A stretch of DNA of 64,000 nucleotides, taken from Prostheceraeus crozeri. Lineage: Eukaryota > Platyhelminthes > Polycladida > Euryleptidae. This document shows positions 10,621 to 22,754 of the stretch, piece after piece (position 1 is the first letter of the stretch; the number at the start of each line of letters is the position of its first letter). The stretch covers positions 1-64,000 of the forward strand of contig CAJQUW010006159.1 in NCBI GenBank assembly GCA_907163375.1, given 5' to 3'. The position numbers and the translations under genes are program-made. The notes under the pieces were generated by a model that saw nothing but the letters and a program-made list of their open reading frames with translations, made no database searches and was not told the DNA's origin.

Positions 10621-13600
10621 GAATGTTATTGCAGAATAGTGATACTCACAATCAAGTGCACTCAAAAATCGATAATTCAGAAAGCATTTGTGGGAAGAAG
10701 ATCGTCTCTGTTCCAGATGGGGCGCGTTTTTCATCAATTTTCACGTTCGGTCGATGAGGCACAGGAATTCCTTGCAATTATCCATTCATGAACATGTCAT
10801 TTTATTTATGAAGCCTTGCATATATGAAAGGTACACTTCTCAGAAAACGTAGATGACGTCAAGTGCATGTGGTGTACGACTCCGTCTAATAAATCCTAGT
10901 TGTTGTGTAGGCCTATTCCGTGGGCGGTCATTATGTGAATTTATTCAAGACAGCCCTGTATTTGATTAATATTCGTGCTCACTCTATAATACTGAATGAA
11001 ATATACGAAAATTTGATGATAATGATGAGTGAAGGGTACACTTGATAAATGCAAACAGATGATGTTGACTGAAACAAATAAGTAAGCCAAGCAAATTATC
11101 TGAGAGGTTCTATTTTATTTAAGTATTCACTATTTTTAAAGTTACCTTCATTTACACTTCTGCATTTTAACTGAAAGGCAACCTTTAATGCAAATCGATG
11201 CAGCTTCTCTTCCAATAGCTTTCTACAACATCTTGAAGACAATATTGCATAGCAACATTAATTAATTAACGGTTAACAGCATTGAAAGACTCATTTCGGT
11301 AGCAAATTGCCCCACTACTTATGTCTCTTATGAAAGAGTGCTTTTCCTAAGATTTCTTGGCATTGTCTCTTAGGTTGGCTTTCCTGACATCGGTTGAGCG
11401 CTTCTGTAGTCACATATAAGATTCACAGCTGACGAATGTTTTATTATATGAAATTTATTCAGTATTAGACGTCTGATATTTTAGAAAAAATCAGCTGATC
11501 AGGGGATGGCACGATGTGTTTCAGCTACGGACACTATCTGCCTTAAGAAGTGCCTTGATAGTCTATTATTTGTTGGATACATGTTTAAAATATATGATCC
11601 TAGGTTAAGGATAATAGAGGTCCACAGATAGGTTACTATTTCCAATCCCAGCCTTGTCAATAGCGCTGTCCAGGACACTTCCCTCAGAAGACTGAGAATG
11701 CATTCTGTTGAGTTTGTATTAGTATTTTGATAACCTTACAACTTCGATGTATTTTGGTCTTGTTGATGACTCGGAGAACGTTCAGACAGTGCTGTTTGAG
11801 TCTTGCTGATATCCAACTCACCATAGGCTAATAGTTATTTTGAGTCTTCATTCACAATGCGGGGTGAAATAGTCACGTGATTAATAAAGAAGATTCTTAT
11901 GCAATTCTGATACATCCCTCATCGCGCATAATTTTTTAATTTTGTTTTGCTGGTTGTTGAAAACTTTCTGCTTGTCTACCAAAACAAGTGTCAGAGAAAT
12001 CAAAATAGGCAGACCTGCATCTAATATTCAAGCACGCAGTTGAGATTGCATAGATAGCATTAGAGCAATTTCGTTCACATCCCCTTTAAGTTTGCTCAAT
12101 CAAAGAAAAAGACAATAGGGCTTAACTGAATTATTCAATCTCAGACATTTTGAGCTTCCCCTTGATTTCGGGGAGTATGGCTATTGCACCGACTGAGCCT
12201 ATACATTATTCTTACATGACTTACAACGGTGACAATCAACTTACATGACTTACAACGGAGAAATGCGCCTCACATTTCTCTCAAATGAGACCTCTGATAA
12301 TATCAAGATATACGCAGGCGTTTCTTCGCCCCACTTGTTCTATCTTAATTTGAAACTGCATAGTGAAATTAATTCATATTCTAATGGACTTTAGAACACA
12401 TAACTAACTCAATTTAGTGTAGATAACTTCTATCTTCTGCCTGTTTGTTGGGTAACCAGTATCAATATCTCAGTCTGTGCAATGGCCAGGAAACAAAAGT
12501 TGTAACGGCTCAGCCAGTATTGTGATCATTGCCCTCGGGGAGCGTAACATTAGCATGAGCTATATTTGCAGTGAGCTTGTATTAGTGTTTGAACTTCGTG
12601 ATTGAGCAAGACATCTAAACGTTAAACGATTGCTTCTGTCAACGCAGAATTTTTACTTAATAAACTTGGGAACCAAACTGGAGAAATTCTTCGGTCACTG
12701 ATAATGCGCTGTGACAAGTGACAAGTAACCTGTGATTTCAATCCTCGACGTGAGAAGCTTATCTTGATCAGCAAGTTTTGAATTCTTCGACTTGATCAGT
12801 GATAAGTTCTTACCATATTCACCCACTTCATGACGGAAGGAAATTTACTTATCATGTTTGCTTTATCATTATGTGCGGAAGAAGAACATATAAAATTTCA
12901 TAGTAAATGAATCATTAATAATTGTTGCAGGACAGCCTGCATTTGGCGTATAGACCTACCTATCCAGTCACATTCAACATTTGCTGTTTCTGTTGATATG
13001 CTTAACTCATGAGACACCTTCACTATCTTAAGGAATGTACGCAGCCTATTTCAATAAAACTTGTGTATAAGTTGAATTCCAACATCACATTTTAAATAGA
13101 ACGGGGCAAAGGTCTTTCTGCCCAAAAGTGTTGTGAATGAATCTTCTGTATTTCTTATGCCGTAAATGAATATTCTATTGAAAGATTTTGCAATAGATGC
13201 GCTCGTAGGTGGAGGTGAACAGACCGTAAGTCGCATTGCAAGATGCTGTGTTTAGATCTTTTTTTACATTATTCACTAAGTTTTTGCACACATTTGTTAA
13301 ATTAGAAGGAAGTTCTTGGCATTATCTAATTGCTACTTGCTGTGCAGCACACTCCATTCTCCAAACAACTCCTTGGGAATTCAACATAATGCCTCTGAGC
13401 AACGAAATTTCAATACACCGGATGAGTTTTGGATTGCTGTAGCCTATAGCTTACAGGCAATAGGCCAGGAAAATCGAGACTTAAACATGCGCGGAAAATT
13501 GTTTACTTTTGCGTTCGAGAAGGATACACAACATACTTACAAAAAATTCCAGGATATCATTCGGTCGACTGTCGCCGTCAAATTTTTATTGAGAGGTAGC

Positions 13601-14483
13601 ATGGATAAGCATAACTGCGTTTATGCTCAGTTTGTAACTGCGCTCTTGGATTAGAAGAAGGGCCGAGTGGACAGAGCACAGAAATAAATTGCTCTGTGTG
13701 ACAGACCATCGAGGTTGCACAGCAATTTTTCGAAAACATTCTTACTAATGTCCTCTTACGGAAATTCGTGAACATGGTGTCCCGTAAATATTAGCCATCT
13801 TTTCCCACCGGTAGTCTAGTGCCGACAACTCAGCATGGATGATATTCCATGCATTCACTCGTGGTTCCTGAACATGGCCTATGGGCTCGTCAGATATACC
13901 GAAGATGCGCTTTCCATTTTTTCAATTTCCGTCAGTTTTGAACTTAGGACCCATCTCTTATCAATGTTCTCATTTGCTGTGACTAACATAGTTGCCACTG
14001 CTGCGCTATTTTATCGTGCTGAGCTATTTCGATGTTTCCTGCGCTATTGTGCTCTTTTGTAGTGATAATGCGCTATTTTGATACCAAGGCTAAAAAATGA
14101 TAAAAGTGATATCTCCAACATATATTATTGTACACGAGTCCTTCATTTGATTGCCTGAGTACGTTCACTAATTTTTCAAGCTTCCAAATCTATTTCTAAA
14201 ATATTGTTGATTTAAGTAGCATGTGAGATCTTTTGTAGCAGGATGACATAAATTTTACCTGTAAGCAGATCAGTATTATTGTTTCTACTGAATTTGCCGT
14301 ATGTACGTGAGAATGGATGGTTTTAATTCTTGGAATTCTTGACAGAGTATAACAATATGACAAATTGAAAATTCTAATTTGACAACTATAATTTGATTCG
14401 TGTCACAACAAATTGAAAAGCATAATGACAATTCCTTGAAGCTTCTTTACCTCCAAACATTACCTCGATAGACAAATCAATGA
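10621..14483. other. long interval without recognised gene
   Basis: No domain, repeat array or terminal inverted repeat recognised. The most protein-like frame is 13316-13654 (+, 112 codons, containing NFNTPDEFWIAVAYSLQAIG); I do not recognise it and it has no supporting splice signal that I trust. It could be a decayed repeat or a single exon. Confidence 0.4.
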
Positions 14484-15116
14484 ACAATGGTGCGAATCTG
14501 CGCGTCTGCTGAGTTCTATTTGGTTCCTTTTCTTGTCAGACACGATGAAAGAAAAAAAATGCATCAATCCAATGCGAGGCAGCTGGCAGTTTTGTGTTGA
14601 AATGAAATTTTCTAAGTTTCCGATTTAGCGGAAAATGTGAAGTCTAGAGCCATTAAGTTTAGCATAGAATGTCTTCAGGTCATTTTCTTTGATGTGCTTG
14701 TGTTGTTATCATGTTTCTGATCGACCATGTATGCGAGAATGTGGATTAAATTGCTCAATATGCTTGTATTTGCCGATATTAGAGCTTGCCAAATCTGAAT
14801 GTGTTAAGCTTCATAGACAGGGGTGCATGAACATGATAGAAAATGACCTGAAGACATTCCATGTCAAAAATTATGACTTTGGCTTGGTACTTTTCGTTTA
14901 ATCAGAGAAAACACAGAACATTTCATTTTGACCAAAAACTGCAATCTGTCTCCCATTGGATTAACATGTGTTTTCCTTTGATCCTGTCTGGCAAGAAGAG
15001 GAACCAGGCGGAACTCGGTAGACTCACGGACTAGTGGTGGCCACATCATTTTGTGAAAGTCTCATTTTTGGCCTCGTTCCCTGCAGAAGCTCGTTCTGGC
15101 TACCGGACTATTTTCA
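14484..15116 (+). mobile_element. repeat S copy 2, inverted termini
   Basis: Non-autonomous DNA element. The left end GCGAATCTGCGCGTCTGCTG through CTTGTCAGACACGATG is matched in inverse orientation at 14970-15033 (GATCCTGTCTGGCAAG to ACTCGGTAGACTCACGG). The right end continues into one inverted 76-bp unit (about 15036-15115). The left copy of the unit is missing. The body (14600-14950) matches copy 3 at 18100-18740, including GAGCTTGCCAAATCTGAATGT-like and AAATGACCTGAAGACATTCC blocks. No transposase is encoded. Confidence 0.75.
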
Positions 15117-15867
15117 TGGAGAAAAGCTCGGAGGTATTTTAACATTTCGATTTCACTGCCAAGTCGGGAAATTCTATGGAAAGTTGACGGAAAGACTTCC
15201 CACTATCTTCCACCAATAATCGACTTCTCTGTGCGATGATATTTTTAGATCGAGCAACCGAATTCAGCTAATGGAAGAGGCCAAACGTGTGGATGAAACT
15301 GCAGCAGAGCTGGATAAGCGCATACTGAAGTTGCCTAAACGATGGTCAACCCGTCAGCATCCGAGAAGGCATACTCAAACGAATGAGTAGCATGATCCAT
15401 AGACATTTTGGCAAATCTTCTTGATATCATGGACGCTTTAATGATACAATTCTACCCAAAAAACTTTTGTTTTTTTTTAAATTAGATTTGAAGTCATAAT
15501 TTTTTTAAATGGTTACCGGTATTCAGATTGTATTTGGGTCATCCAGTAGATAATTCGTCCTTTAACAATTTTTCTAAGTTTTAACATAATAAGGTGCCTG
15601 AAATTAAGTTCGCATGTTTATTGAGTATTTTTTGGAGGTAGGTTGGTGTAATCTACTAATGTTTCTTACATAATGTAACGTGCAGTTATATATACATCGC
15701 TGTGTACGTACATGCGTAAACTTTGCTTTGACAGATTTCGACGTATTTATCTTAGCCGATTGTCTCGAGTTTTCTTTCTAGAGTCTAGCGCTATTTTACT
15801 TAGTGTGCGCTCTTTTCATGATTTTCTTGAGTGACAACTATGATGACTAATCAAATAAGACAAAATA
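15117..15867. other. no gene recognised
   Basis: Spacer between two repeat S copies. AT-rich, nothing supported. Confidence 0.4.
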
Positions 15868-15944
15868 TTCCGGCAGCCAGAATGAGTTTCAGCAGGGAAC
15901 GAAGCCAAAAGTGAGACTTTCATAGAATGATGTACAACCTATAC

Positions 15945-17988
15945 CAGGGAATTATAGATTATATCTTTTGTTACGGGAAGAACAACAACGTCGCACTACT
16001 GACATAATGAGGGTTACTTTCATTAGTAGTTTAGAACACTACCACTCATGTTACCTAAGTCAAGATACTAAATCGCTATGTACAACTATTAATTGCATAT
16101 CATAACTCATGTATATGCGCACATCCCCATCTTTATACACTATATAAATAATGAAAGCAATGAAGAATATGACAAGAAAATTTATTACAGTTTGCAGCAT
16201 TTCTCTACAGTTTCTTGTTTTTTTTACATAATTTTACAATATTTACAAAAATTCGTGTTAAAAAACCACAAAGTCGCTTGAAAAAAGAGCGGTTGATCAC
16301 ATGATTGTCAGTTGAAACAGCAACAACACGAAAAAGTGAATCAATTTGACGAATGACACTTATAAACTCATTGTACAAAATATCGGAATTAAGTCGAAAC
16401 ACAGGAATTAAACACACGACATCCTTATATTTTGAACAAGACGACTGAATCATAAAAGTTAAAACGGTCTTGGCTGATATGCCATACGATGTATAACCTA
16501 CAAATTGTCCATTACTGAGTTCTACACGCTGAGCAGTATAGACTTCGTCGATCATCAATGTAACAATTTTTTCTCTGTCATCCAAAAAACTTGATCTCCT
16601 TTGCAGATACCCGAGATCAATCGAACAGGTTTCAACTGCAGATCCTCTAGACAATGAACGCAGCGTAGTCATAGAGGGCAGAATGAAAATATCTCTTAAT
16701 TTATTATACAAAGATGCACTTGTAATCTGCCACAAAAAAGAAAGTGCCAACGTCTTACATGAATATTTTCTGGCATTCTTTGGTACTTGACAAAGTCGCA
16801 GCTGCTCAATAACAAAATTTACTAGGTGGTACATTTCAAATTCGGGGTCATCGATTGACTTTCACAATCTAAAAATGTTTCAAGAAAAGAAGCAGCGAGT
16901 TCTAGGTACTGAGAGCTACTGTTGTTATCTAAATGTTTTTCTGACAAATTCTTCGTATAGGCAATAACGTTACAAAGTTGAGAAATAGTTTTTACTTAAT
17001 CTCCACTGAAGATATGGTGAAAGTTGGAATTCTCTAACTTTGATGACAGCACGAATACTCGCACGCTCATGCTTTCGTCGACGATCACCGTAGCTTTGTG
17101 AACAGGAGCCATAAGTTCGATGTTAGAAACACTGACGTACATAAAAATCAAACACGACTGATGATCTACCTTCACAATATTGGTGGGGAGAGGGTGACTT
17201 GAAGAATCACTTAGTTTCGAACGCAGAGCATCGAGAGAATCAAACGAATCTTCCTCAATAGATTCTCTGATCAAATTCTCAATTCTATTGTTCTCAAAGG
17301 ACCGTCGGGAATCAGCAGTCGAATTTGAAGATCGGGGAACAGTTGGAGATTTGGTGAAATATTTAGGACACTCTGGGAACACTGAAGGAATTGCCGTTGA
17401 TTTCAATCGTTTCTTCTGAAGAATTTGCGATAATCTACTCTCCCGACTGTCTACTTTCACGTGAGTCGGTCGACGTTGTTTCGAAGTCGTGGTCGTTGAA
17501 GTGTTTCTCACACACTCTGTGATTCTCATTAGGAGTAAAATCCTTTCGTGGGATAGCAGACATCCATCTTGAATGTAGAGCAGGGTCTGTTGGAAACTGA
17601 AACATTGAGCATTTCTCAATGACCTCATTTTTCCTGGGCTTATAGCCACTGCGACAATTAGGAACGCAGCACGAAAACACCATCGGTTGAACGTTGTCTT
17701 TAAAATATATGTTACACGGTAATACACGTTATGGCGAGCGAAGTTGAGAATCGGACAGTCCGATAGTCAGCAAGACGAAGCAGTGTCCCAGTTAACACAT
17801 TTACACATAGGTAATGAAAGGTGTGAGTCACGTTATCGCATGCATTGGAACTTGGAAGGGACAGCTTCTCGCTCTATCTTTGTCATGTAAGCAGTCACTG
17901 CAGCGCGAGATGTTAACCCTCTCCCTGTCAAGGCAGATTTCGCAACATCGTGCGTTGTTCTTCCCGATACACTATCTATAATTCCCTG
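15945..17988 (-). mobile_element. P-like (THAP) DNA transposon
   Basis: Terminal inverted repeats CAGGGAATTATAGAT at 15945 and its inverse ending at 17988, extended by GGGAAGAACAAC on both sides (about 40 bp with gaps). It is flanked by the direct repeat AACCTATAC at 15936-15944 and 17989-17997; P elements make 8-bp duplications, so the ninth base may be chance. The single gene is on the minus strand and encodes a THAP-P transposase. The element is about 2.04 kb and its transposase lacks the C-terminal part, so it is an internally deleted copy. Confidence 0.85.
16205..17683 (-). pseudogene. P-type transposase with THAP zinc finger
   Basis: Transposase of the P superfamily. The first frame (17683-17435) starts at the only suitable ATG and is a THAP DNA-binding finger: CCVPNC (zinc Cys), Trp40, HRVCEKHF (Cys58/His61), with Pro31. 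The next frame (to 16996) carries LKSTAIPSVFPECPKYF, the motif normally following THAP in these proteins, so one frame change or a small intron lies near 17440-17480. A stop precedes 16995. The frame 16834-16205 has the RNase-H-like core: LMIDEVYTAQRVELSNGQFVG (first Asp) and VSTDNHVINRSFFKRL (second Asp). It ends soon after, so the GTP-binding insert and the final acidic residue are missing. Confidence 0.88.
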
Positions 17989-18222
17989 AACCTATACCTA
18001 CTACAAATCTGTACGTTAGCCGAGCTCTGGCTCTCCTTGTCAGACATGATTAAAGAAAAATTCATGATAATCCTATGGGAAACACTGCAGTTTTTGTTTA
18101 CCTTATGGCAGTCTGTCTTATCTGTCTGTATTATAGCGGGTTTTGTTTCCTCTTGTCAACTTAAAACCATTAAGTATAGAGCCATAACTTTTGATATGTA
18201 ATGTCATCAGGTTATTTCCTAT

Positions 18223-18224
<2 letters not shown>

Positions 18225-18254
<30 letters not shown>
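18225..18254. repeat. (TG)n microsatellite
   Basis: About 15 TG units inside the body of repeat S copy 3; absent from copy 2 at the matching place. Confidence 0.95.
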
Positions 18255-18255
<1 letters not shown>

Positions 18256-18745
18256 TATTATTATGATTCTGGTCGGTGATGTATACGAGAACGTGATTCT
18301 CGGTGGACAAAGTGCATGTTATGTGCATGTTATAAAACAGCATGTTTATGTCTGCAGACAGTAGGAGGCTTGCCAAATCTGAATGTGTGTAACTTAATAG
18401 ATAAATGTTCATGATGATCATAAATTCAGAAAAAATTTCCTCAACCTAGAATTATTTTGTAAAATGAGAGAAAGTGGGGACACAAGTGATCAATCCGTGG
18501 GCGAAGCGTTCTGTCGTGTTTATTTCTCTCATTGTATTTTCGTTTGAAGAAATTTTCTTCTGAATTTATACCGTAATCAATATACTAACCGATGGATTCC
18601 ATGGATCAGTTCATAAAGACGATAAGAAATGACCTGATGACATTCCAGGTCAAAAATTGTGGCTCCAGACTTCATAGGTCTACCTTTCAATTGATAAGAG
18701 AATACATAGAAAACTTCATTTTGAAAAATGTGCGATCTGTTGAAT

Positions 18746-19106
18746 TTAGTCAGTCGTGTCAATTCGAGAACTCGCTTGAAGTCCACTACCTGTTGCCTCT
18801 ATAGTTTTAGATCATTATCAAATAGATTGAATGAAATGATACAACGCTATTCTGAAGAAAAACTTGACAAAGTTGCTTTTCATAGCTTTTGAGTGACGCA
18901 GTACTTTTACCCTTGCTCACTTTTAGTTGCAGCAACGAAATACCGAATTAGGCACATGACCGGGCACACGTTCTGCTGTATAATCTTGATATAAAAGATC
19001 GTTCGAATTCTTCAGTGTAACGTATCTAAAGGAATTAGTTAACATGACATTCATTTGTTAAAGTGCATGTATCATGTTGCAGTGTTCGAATGATATTAAT
19101 ATGTGA
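18746..19106. other. no gene recognised
   Basis: Unassigned short interval. Confidence 0.4.
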
Positions 19107-19347
19107 CAGGGCTGGACCGGTCAATCTTTCATAACCGGCTAACCCAATTATATTTTTAATCGTTTATATGAGGATCACCGGTATTTATTTAGTTGTCAAG
19201 GTTTATCGACAACTACGGACCGAATTCCTCGAAACTTTCAACCGAATTCCTCCACTTGCAGTGCTTTGATTTCAATGTATAAGTTCATTACTTCACCGAC
19301 GTCGTAACCGATTTTAACAGGTAACCGGTTAACCGATCCCAACCTTG
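19107..19347. mobile_element. possible small hAT-like MITE
   Basis: Begins CAGGGCTGGACCGGT and ends with the inverse of CAAGGTTGGGATCGGT; both ends carry ACCGGTTAACC-like motifs (ACCGGCTAACC, GTAACCGGTTAACCGAT). The ends are only loosely matched and no target duplication is visible. Confidence 0.4.
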
Positions 19348-19944
19348 GAATGGGAAGTAACATTGTGCTGTCTGAAAATCCCTGAGTTTTGTTATGGGTA
19401 TTCCACGACGAACGTTTTGTGTCAAAGGGGATTTTTTGTTCATCTCATTAAAATATCGATCAAGGAGTATGCCATCATGTTTACTTCATTTCATGTACAA
19501 AATATTATTTTATTCCGAACTGCTTGCTCTTTTCTGACCCAACGAAAATTGGAATAATTATGGATTATATTAAATTAAATGCTATTTAATGGAAAAACGA
19601 TTATATATGCCGTAGTTTAGGACAGATTTTACAGTTAATTACATTTTTAGTTATACGTGAATAAAGTGATAACACTTTGATGCAAACAAGCATGCGTTCT
19701 AGGAAATCAGGATTGATCACAGTGAGCGAGTTGATGCAATGAGCTGATGATCATTATGCGTTCTACTTCAACAAATGACTAGATGCTACTAGCTCAATGA
19801 CAATGTAAACTTAATGCATCGACATTTAGTCTGTATTAGTTATTCATTGCCATGCATTTTATTGGCGTTATTTTGAATGTCTAATAACCATATTTTATTA
19901 AATATTAAAATATTTTATCAATTATTTTTACTATGGGTGAACTT
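19348..19944. other. no gene recognised
   Basis: AT-rich interval; the 70-codon frame at 19345-19557 has no recognisable features. Confidence 0.4.
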
Positions 19945-20384
19945 CACTAGGTGACATGCCACGCTCAATTACGCGCAATTCACGCGTAAACTACGCGTAA
20001 TTGCACTTGACCCTAAACATCCGTAGGTACGCGTGACATTGCTGCAACATCTGTCGGCAGTCATGTTATATAAACTTTGCGTCTCATGTGTCTGTATGTA
20101 TCAGAGGCTAAACAATGTGATAGGACCTCAATTTCATGCTCAGGGAAGACAGAACATGCTTAGCGTGGTTCAAGCGGCAGCGCAGACAACCGTAGACGAC
20201 GCGCAAACTATAAACGCTCGCCCGCGCGTATTCATAAACATTTCCGATGTTTTAACATACAGCATCAGATCAAGTGATTTCTGACTCTTGCGTATGTATG
20301 CGCGTGGAAGAATAGAATGTCTTTAGCACGGATGTTTGGGGTACTCCGTAATTACGCGTGAATTACGTGTAGCGTCACCTAGTG
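19945..20384. mobile_element. 440-bp MITE with CACTAGGTGAC ends
   Basis: Inverted ends: CACTAGGTGAC at 19945 and GTCACCTAGTG ending at 20384. Similarity continues inward for about 70-85 bp with gaps (AATTCACGCGTAA, TACG, ACCC(T/C)AAACATCCGT). ACGCGTAATT-type motifs repeat inside both ends. The CACTA start suggests an EnSpm/CACTA-derived element, but no 2-3 bp target duplication is evident. The 83-codon frame inside (20033-20284) is not recognised. Confidence 0.65.
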
Positions 20385-20919
20385 TAGTAAGTAGTAACAC
20401 TACAGTTCTGGTGATAATTAATTCAAATATCTAAATAATATTGGCGATAATGTCCGCATCTTCAATTTAGCACCTTTGCGACTAAGGATGTACTTCCCTC
20501 CATCAAGTAAAGTCAAGCAGGCTCTCTGTAAGAATATGATCACTGGATCATTCGTAAATCATAAATGATCTTATTGTTAGAATCTTTCACGTATGACTAT
20601 GCTCTATAGTTTTAAGATTGATTAAATTAAGAGAAGAACACTATGCATAACGGTGTTCCACCACAGCGAGGCATTCGTGTGCACACTTGATTTGATCAGC
20701 GATTTTTACAATGTTCGATCGGACTTGGATTTCAGACGATGCCATAGTCGTCTCCATCTACTATCAATGAATCCGAAGTTCATGATAAGGCTATATAGGA
20801 CATCGTCGATTTGAAGCAGTGAATCGTGGGTATTTTCACTTGGTGACATCCCAAATGTTAAGAGGCCCTTTCAGCAAAAATTTTCTTCCTCTTCATATCG
20901 TCATAGAAGAACTTTATGT
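20385..20919. other. no gene recognised
   Basis: Unassigned interval between two DNA elements. Confidence 0.4.
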
Positions 20920-20927
20920 CTTGAAAT

Positions 20928-21669
20928 GAGGGATTTGGAGTCGGAGTCCCGTAGTCCTATCATTTTTGCTGGAGTCGGAGTCGGACTCCGGCCTATAACT
21001 AGACCCCAAATATAATACAAACAAATCATTTATCCTCGTACATAGCTGTCAGTGTCTTGATGTCAACTTTCTCCGTCATACAAAAGTACAGAGACAGCAG
21101 TGCATGCAAAGCTTGTAATAGATGAGGGAATAAATCGTGAGTGAAAAAAAGGATTGTCTTTTCACTCGGTGATTTAGTAGAGAAGACAAGCCTTCCTAGC
21201 CTCGATCACACCTACGCGCTAAATGTAACATCAGAGACAAAAATGAAATACTAGGTTGTTTGAGAACATTGCCTCTTACCCTCACATTAATCGTGTGTGA
21301 TTTCTCCTCCAAAGCGCATATTAAAATCGAAAGCGTACTCATATTTTTTGTAGAAAAATGTGGGATTTTCCTGCCTGGTAGAGACTGGAGAAAACCATGT
21401 GAAGCACACATCAAAAAGATGGGAGGAGCCGAATCGTATGCATCCAACTTAAAGCGACATTTGATTAACTTTCATCGATAATGATTGATAATTGATACAG
21501 CAATGATCACCCACATTGGTTCAGCTAAGCCTATAATGATCTATGATGTAGGTTACCGGTTTGTTTTCAAAAAACTGGGCTTTATATACTTTCCACCCAG
21601 AGTCGGAGTCCTATCAACCCCGGAGTCGAAGTTGGAGTCCTATCAAAATGATAGGACTCCGCATCCCTG
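20928..21669 (+). mobile_element. hAT element with perfect 8-bp target duplication
   Basis: Flanked by CTTGAAAT at 20920-20927 and 21670-21677. The right end reads inward CAGGGATGCGGAGTC, the left GAGGGATTTGGAGTC. Both sub-terminal regions carry many GGAGTC/GACTCC copies and CCTATCATTTT-type motifs, probably transposase-binding sites. It is 742 bp, encodes only a zinc-finger-like remnant, and is therefore non-autonomous. The intact duplication suggests a fairly recent insertion. Confidence 0.88.
21260..21481 (+). pseudogene. BED-finger-like remnant of hAT transposase
   Basis: A 73-codon frame inside the 742-bp hAT. Its end, ESYASNLKRHLINFHR, matches the NL..HL...H tail of BED zinc fingers, the DNA-binding domain at the N-terminus of many hAT transposases. 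The upstream Cys pair is not clean (C and C are far apart). Nothing of the catalytic domain remains. Confidence 0.5.
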
Positions 21670-21677
21670 CTTGAAAT

Positions 21678-22754
21678 GTTGCAATTTATCCATCATTTTA
21701 AAGCTACACTTGGTTTTAGAATTGTAGAATGTGGATCTTTAGGAAACTGAAAGGAAGATAGCCTATCAATTAATTGGTTACCAAAATACCTATTGAGCAT
21801 AGTTATAGATGTGGTGTTCTGACAACATTATCAGCAATGATTCACAAATACGATTGATATTCTAGTGAATATATTCCACACAAAAGTCTTCACATAACTC
21901 ATTTAGCATGAATAGGACTTTATACTCGCATACGGAATATTGAACCTTTTGCTGTGATACCCAGTATATTGTTCGATTTTTGAGCATAAGTTATTTACCT
22001 AATTTTTTTAAATGAAAGTCATCGCATAATTTGGATGTTTTCTGGGTTTACTAAACAACAGGTGCGTAGAAGTTGCATAGAGGTAATAAATAAGTACTCA
22101 ATCTTAAGCTCTGTATGAAGCTAGGATCGTTGTTGGGCGAAGGGCAAGTGGCAAATAAGTCCCAAATGCAGAATTGAGATATGAATGCGCAGTTTAATTG
22201 TCTTACATTAGTGACATTGAGACAACTTCTATAATGTGTCTTCACTTTTCAGGTGCATTTTTGATGACAAATATATTGGAGATGAACCTTGACATGAATG
22301 AAGAAAAACGAATATTGCAAGAAATAACATTTTGTGTTGGATTCTACGCTTGTCGAACTAGAACCCGCCTCATCATCCTGTGCGCTTGGTAAGTCGAATT
22401 TGTCTCGCTGATACGTTGGTCACTATTTATTCTCAAGTCACCAAAAAATTGTTGCTAACTTTCTGTATAGGCCTATTAAACCCTTGTACAATAGACGACA
22501 TTGTGGTCGTCCCATAAATCAGACAAGACTCAAGCCAACTTCATTAATAAAATGTTTACGATCTACTCATCAATTTGTATATCATAGGCATACACCCCAG
22601 TTTACTTAATAAATATCTGCAGGTGAGCAGGAAACTTTCTTCAAGACCACTTTCGGAATGGAGTGTAGATTGTACTTGCCGCTTCTCGTCATGGATTGGT
22701 AGAGGAACAAATTAGGTTACATGATATCAGTACCTCCTGTTACCAGAACTGCCG
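21678..22754. other. no gene recognised
   Basis: Unassigned AT-rich DNA; small frames on both strands lack recognisable features. Confidence 0.4.

Larger units (their letters stand above)
15868..18745 (+). mobile_element. repeat S copy 3, split by a P-like transposon
   Basis: A single 76-bp unit at 15868-15944 (CCGGCAGCCAGAATGAG to GAATGATGTAC), then the P-like insertion 15945-17988. The element resumes at 17989 with the expected CTATACCTACTACAAATCTG sub-terminal sequence and a body matching copy 2. Removing the insertion and one 9-bp target duplication gives the same junction as at 9115-9135 in the satellite-bearing copy. The far end is decayed, with no inverted unit recognised after 18745. 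Confidence 0.75.

Noticed and set aside
10366-10737. Minus-strand frame of 123 codons and its plus-strand counterpart
   Set aside because: Both fall in a CG-rich degenerate repeat where stops are rare on either strand; no protein features.
13316-13654. Open frame of 112 codons as a gene
   Set aside because: Protein-like composition, but no family, no signals and no conserved neighbour; left as an unassigned frame in the interval note.
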